Assembly (NCBI RefSeq): GCF_001428505.1
Contig: NZ_LMHU01000001.1
Span: 1,443,813-1,507,812 of the forward strand
Reading direction: 5' to 3'
Origin: Terrabacter sp. Root181
Lineage (GTDB): Bacteria > Actinomycetota > Actinomycetes > Actinomycetales > Dermatophilaceae
Length of the DNA stretch: 64,000 bases
Position numbers and translations under genes: made by a program. This document shows, piece by piece, positions 60,372-64,000 of this stretch; the first letter of the stretch is position 1, and every line of letters starts with the position of its first letter. Under the pieces are notes generated by a model. It was given only the letters and a program-made list of their open reading frames with translations. It did not search any database and was not told the origin of the DNA.

Positions 60372-63300
60372 GTGCAGGTAGCCGCTGTGCCCGACGAGCT
60401 CGCCGAAGACCTGAGCACCCCCGCTGGCGCGGGGAGTGCGTCGTCCGTGTCGTTGTCCGCCCCTCCCTCCACCGGGCAGCGACCGAACGGAACGGTCGAC
60501 GCGATCGTCGTCGTGCACAACGGAGCTGCGTGGCTGGCGCAGTGTCTCGACGGCTTGGCCGCCCAGACACTGCCGCCAGCGCGGCTCGTCATCGTCGACG
60601 TCGCGAGCAGCGACACGTCGAACGCCATCGCGCGCGCCCACTCCGGAGTGCGACGGGCCATCCCGTCCGTCGAGATCGTCCGACTCGACGGGCGCGTCCC
60701 GATCGGTCGCGCCATCGACGCCGGCATCGCCGCGCTCCCCGTCGGTGCCGATGCCTCGACGAGCTGGGTGTGGGTGCTCCACGACGACACCGTGCCGCGC
60801 GGCAACGCGCTGGCCCAGCTGCTCCAGGCCGGGCTCCGGTCGAAGTCCGTCGGGGTGGCCGGCCCCAAGATCGTCGACTGGGACGACCCGCGACGGCTCG
60901 TCGAGATGGGCATCCAGATCACCCGCACGGGCCGCCGGCTCGCCTCGCCCGTCCGCGGGGAGGCCGACCAGGGCCAGTACGACCACCGCGCGGACGTCCT
61001 CGCGGTGAGCACGAGCGGCATGCTCGTGCGACGCTCCGCCTACGACGACATCGGCGGTTTCGACACCGCGTTCGTCGAGCACGGAGCCGATCTCGACTTC
61101 GGCTGGCGGGCGCAGCTCGCCGGCCACCGCGTGATCGTCGTGCCCGGAGCGGTCGTGCGCGACGCCTCCGCGGGCATCGACGGCGAGCGACCCGGTGTCG
61201 CCCGGCCGCGCGAGCTCGAACGCCGCGGCCGCCGGGCGGCCCGGCAGGTCACGCTGGCCCGGTGCTCGCCGCTGGCCGCGCCCTTCCTCGCCGTCTGGAT
61301 GGCCCTGTCGGCCGTCGTGTCGTCACTGACCCTGCTCGTGGCCAAGCGCCCCAGGCAGGCCTGGCGCGAGCTCACCGACGTCGGCGCGCTGCTGCACCCC
61401 GTCGCGACCCTCGGCGCCCGCTGGCGCGGACGTCGGACCAAACGACTGCGTCGCGACCACCTCGGCACGCTCTTCGTCGCCCCTGCGGTGGCCGCCCGCA
61501 CGACCATCGACCACATCCAGGACGCCATCACGCCCGAGCGCACCCGCGCCCGCCGCGAGGCGGCGGTCACCACCGAGACCGGTCCCGTCGCCGAAGACTC
61601 CGAGTCCCTCGACCACCTCCCCGCCTCGCTGCCGCGTCGCATCGTCACCCACCCCGGCTTCCTCGCCGTCTTCGCCGTGCTCGTCGCGACCACGGTGGCC
61701 TGGCGCGACGCGATCCGCGCCGGCGCCCTGTCGCCGACGAACGCCGGTGTGGCCGGTGGCGAGCTGCGGCCCCTGACCACCGACGCGTCCGGCCTCTGGC
61801 ACGCCTTCCGCGACGCCTGGCACGGCGCGGGCCTCGGCACCGGCGCCGAGTCCGGACCCCATCTCGCCGTCCTCTCGGCCCTCACCTGGCTCGCCGAGCG
61901 GGTCCCCGGCGTCGCCGAGAGCCGTTCGAGTGCGGGCGTGACGCTCGCGTGGCTGCTCTTCCTCACCCCCGTGCTCGCGACGTGGTCCGCCTACCTCGCC
62001 GGACGCGTCGTCACCTCGTCGCGGCCGGCTCGGGCTCTGGCCGCCCTCGCGTGGGGGACGGCCGGCGTCGCCGCGACCGGCATCTCGCAGGGCCGGGTGG
62101 GCGTCGCCGTCGTGCACGTGCTCCTGCCTTTCGTCCTCGCCGGCTACTGCCTCGCGGCGCGTCGTGACGGCACGTTCACGGCGACGTTCGCGACGGCGCT
62201 CGCGACCGCCGTGCTCGGGGCCTTCGCCCCGCCACTGCTCGCGCTCTCGGTCGTGGCTGCCCTGCTCCTCCTCGTGCTCGGCCCCGGCCTGCGTCGTGCC
62301 CGGGCGCTCGTCCTGCTCGTCGTGCCCACCGCGCTCCTCGGGCCGTGGGTGGCCCGCTTCGTCGAGGACCCGCGCCTGCTCCTGTCGGGCCCCGGTCTCG
62401 TCACCACCTCCGAGGCCCGCGGCCCGTGGGGCGTGCTCGCGCACGTCCTCGGCGAGCCGGGCGCCACGACCTGGGCCATGTGGTTGTGGGCCCCGCTCGT
62501 CCTCCTCGGGATCGTCGGCTTCGCGACCCGCGGACGCAGCCGTGCCGAGTCGGTCGGACTGCTGGCCGGCGGGCTCCTCGCGCTGGTCGGGCTCGCCTGC
62601 GCCCTCGTGTCGGAGCGGGTCGTGCTCGGCTCGGCCGAGACCGGCGTCGGACGGTCCGCGGCGGCCCACCTCTGGGCCGGCGTCGGCATCCAGCTCTGGC
62701 TGGCCGGCCTGCTCGTGGGCGTGCTGGCGGGCAGCAGGCCCGTGCTCGCCTCGCTGCGCCGACCCGGCCGCCGTTGGGGTTTCGCGGCCGCCGTCGCCGC
62801 CGCGACGCTGGCGGTCGTCCCCGTCCTGGCCGGCGCCGCCGCCTGGGGGTTCCAGGGCATCGGTCGCACGCTCTCGGTCGGACAGGCCACCCTGCCCGCC
62901 GTCGCGCTCGAGCAGGGGAGCGGCCCGCTCGGCAACCGTCTGCTGCTCCTGCGCCCGTCCGACGACGTCGTCGACTTCGTGCTGGCCGGACAGGAGCCGG
63001 GAGAGGTGCTGCGCGACCTCGACCGCACCCCCGACGCCGACGACGCCCCGCTCGTCGACGCGGTGGCCAACCTCGTCGGCGGTCGTGGGGCTGACTCCCT
63101 CGACTCGACCGCACTCGCCCGCCTGGGCGTCGGCTTCGTCCAGGTGCGCGCGACGGCCGACTCCGCCCTCGCCCGTCGGCTCGACTCCTCCGAGGGGCTG
63201 AGCCGTCTCGGCACGAGCGAGCGCGGCATCCTCTGGAAGGTCCAGCCGCTGCCGGCCGCCGACGGCGGGGCCCCGGCGACCGCGCCATCGCGAGCCCGCC

Positions 63301-63650
63301 TCGTCGACGGCGACGGTGCGCTGCTGCGGGTCGTGCCGACCTCGGGGCCGCACGCCGCGGTGAGCACGACGTTGCCTGCCGCCACCGCCGGCTCCGCAGC
63401 CCGGTTCGTCGTCCTCGCCGAGCCCGCCGAGTGGTCGCAGCAGGCGCTGGTGACCTTCGACGGACGAGAGCTGCCGCCCGTGGCCGGCGCAGCCCAGCCG
63501 ACGTATGCCGTGCCCGCCACCTCGGGGGACCTCGAGATCGATCTCGCTGCGGCACAGCCGTGGTGGCGCCTCGGGCAGGGTCTGCTGCTCGGATTCGTGG
63601 TCTTCATGGCCGTGCCCTTCGGCAACCGACGCTCGAGGAGGCGCACATGA
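60372..63650 (+). CDS. Large membrane family-2 glycosyltransferase
   Basis: A 1092-residue protein. Residues about 42-300 are a GT2 domain: VDAIVVVHNGAAWLAQCLDG, HDDTVPRGN (DxD-like) and GGFDTAFVEHGADLDFGWR. A membrane helix pair follows (about 305-330), then 10 or more transmembrane helices (about 435-850) and an extracytoplasmic C-terminal part. Similar proteins sit beside whiB2 in actinobacteria and are thought to act in cell-envelope glycan assembly; donor and acceptor are unknown. The start is GTG 60372, with GTG 60387 as an alternative. Overlaps the next gene by ATGA. Confidence 0.88.
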   Translation: MQVAAVPDELAEDLSTPAGAGSASSVSLSAPPSTGQRPNGTVDAIVVVHNGAAWLAQCLDGLAAQTLPPARLVIVDVASSDTSNAIARAHSGVRRAIPSVEIVRLDGRVPIGRAIDAGIAALPVGADASTSWVWVLHDDTVPRGNALAQLLQAGLRSKSVGVAGPKIVDWDDPRRLVEMGIQITRTGRRLASPVRGEADQGQYDHRADVLAVSTSGMLVRRSAYDDIGGFDTAFVEHGADLDFGWRAQLAGHRVIVVPGAVVRDASAGIDGERPGVARPRELERRGRRAARQVTLARCSPLAAPFLAVWMALSAVVSSLTLLVAKRPRQAWRELTDVGALLHPVATLGARWRGRRTKRLRRDHLGTLFVAPAVAARTTIDHIQDAITPERTRARREAAVTTETGPVAEDSESLDHLPASLPRRIVTHPGFLAVFAVLVATTVAWRDAIRAGALSPTNAGVAGGELRPLTTDASGLWHAFRDAWHGAGLGTGAESGPHLAVLSALTWLAERVPGVAESRSSAGVTLAWLLFLTPVLATWSAYLAGRVVTSSRPARALAALAWGTAGVAATGISQGRVGVAVVHVLLPFVLAGYCLAARRDGTFTATFATALATAVLGAFAPPLLALSVVAALLLLVLGPGLRRARALVLLVVPTALLGPWVARFVEDPRLLLSGPGLVTTSEARGPWGVLAHVLGEPGATTWAMWLWAPLVLLGIVGFATRGRSRAESVGLLAGGLLALVGLACALVSERVVLGSAETGVGRSAAAHLWAGVGIQLWLAGLLVGVLAGSRPVLASLRRPGRRWGFAAAVAAATLAVVPVLAGAAAWGFQGIGRTLSVGQATLPAVALEQGSGPLGNRLLLLRPSDDVVDFVLAGQEPGEVLRDLDRTPDADDAPLVDAVANLVGGRGADSLDSTALARLGVGFVQVRATADSALARRLDSSEGLSRLGTSERGILWKVQPLPAADGGAPATAPSRARLVDGDGALLRVVPTSGPHAAVSTTLPAATAGSAARFVVLAEPAEWSQQALVTFDGRELPPVAGAAQPTYAVPATSGDLEIDLAAAQPWWRLGQGLLLGFVVFMAVPFGNRRSRRRT

Positions 63651-64000
63651 CCAACGTGTCCGGCATGGTCAGGGCGGGGTCGGTGGCGCTCGTGGCCGCG
63701 GGCCTCGCGCTCGGCGCCACCCGCGTCAGCGGCTCGCTGCAGCTGGCGACCCCGGGTCAGCAGGCGGGCCTGCCCGAGTCGTCCAACGTCCTGCTCGACG
63801 AGGCCTCTCTCGTGTGCCCGGGACAGCAGCGGCTCGGCGCCACCGGGCTGCGTGACGTCACGGGCACCGTCACGGTCGCCGCCGCGACCCCCGACCAGGG
63901 CGTCGTCGCTGGGGCGCCGGTCGGCGGCTCCGGCACGGTGCAGCTGCTCGCCGGCCCGTCGTCCACCGGACTGGCCCAGACGTCCGACCGGGGAGAGGTG
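63647..64000 (+). CDS. DUF5719-like secreted/anchored protein, N-terminal part (3' truncated)
   Basis: ATG 63647 overlaps the glycosyltransferase stop (ATGA) and the frame runs open to the window end (118 residues). It begins with a hydrophobic signal/anchor (MVRAGSVALVAAGLALGATR), followed by ESSNVLLDEASLVCPGQQRL and Thr/Val-rich beta-type sequence. In actinobacteria a DUF5719 protein normally follows this glycosyltransferase, and the CPG sequence fits; assignment is mostly from context. Confidence 0.7.
   Translation, partial: MTNVSGMVRAGSVALVAAGLALGATRVSGSLQLATPGQQAGLPESSNVLLDEASLVCPGQQRLGATGLRDVTGTVTVAAATPDQGVVAGAPVGGSGTVQLLAGPSSTGLAQTSDRGEV

Overview
The window is a gene-dense, very high-GC stretch (roughly 70% GC, strong G/C third-position bias) of an actinobacterial chromosome. 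WhiB-family regulators (whiB7, whiB2), AdnA/AdnB, mycoredoxin, SigR/RsrA, the 24-residue ribosomal protein bL37, coenzyme F420 genes (cofD/cofE) and many GTG starts all fit Actinomycetota. The gene order closely matches the Rv3193-Rv3211 and Rv3222-Rv3228 neighbourhoods of mycobacteria, and the style of the sequence suggests Micrococcales, possibly Intrasporangiaceae. That family-level placement is inference. No CRISPR array, prophage, transposase or integrase is visible, and the window reads as core chromosome with small accessory inserts.

Layout. 1-5 kb: the end of a ferritin-like protein, two tandem GlsB/YeaQ membrane proteins, DUF3107 and TetR, then moeB and an alkyltransferase-like/VOC fusion. 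5-8 kb: furA-katG peroxide response. 8-21 kb: DNA repair block adnA-adnB, a degenerate phosphotransferase, nudC, mrx1, ppk2 and uvrD2. 21-25.6 kb: whiB7 with a long leader holding an upstream ORF and an attenuator-like terminator, then small proteins, an ABC1 kinase, a ThiF/TOMM-like protein and DUF5679. 25.7-34.5 kb: two peptidase-like proteins, NUDIX, moaE, a PDZ-Lon-like protease, a PPA1309-like protein and UPF0182, followed by the initiator tRNA. 34.8-42.5 kb: accessory-looking genes (membrane protein, DUF1990, a probable broken gene with 23-bp tandem repeats, an oxidoreductase, a PLP enzyme, an LppU-like protein) and a pair of M16 peptidases. 42.6-50.2 kb: GNAT, hisN, rsgA, aroA and a DoxX-like protein on the minus strand; HMCES/SRAP, a hydrolase and sigR-rsrA on the plus strand; then bL37. 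50.3-53.3 kb: a low-GC island, a 30-residue peptide gene with its own terminator, and two coupled membrane proteins carrying degenerate HD-GYP-like domains. 53.4-64 kb: malic enzyme, BioY-EcfA-EcfT biotin uptake, a dehydrogenase, cofE/cofD, whiB2, a large membrane glycosyltransferase and the start of a DUF5719-like gene.

How the parts work together. Several units respond to redox or antibiotic stress: furA-katG (peroxide), sigR-rsrA (disulfide stress, with a matching SigR-type promoter), mycoredoxin and whiB7. Others handle DNA damage: AdnAB, UvrD2, HMCES and the ATL protein. Many coding starts sit 6-8 nt after a TANNNT hexamer, which points to widespread leaderless transcription. Many adjacent genes overlap by 4 nt (GTGA or ATGA), which implies translational coupling.

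The most notable points are the orphan 30-residue peptide next to the paired HD proteins, an AdnA-like protein whose Walker A lysine is replaced by threonine, a probable CTG start for uvrD2, the whiB7 leader, an in-frame upstream ATG directly under the SigR promoter, and a strongly over-represented octamer (CGTATGCC/GGCATACG).
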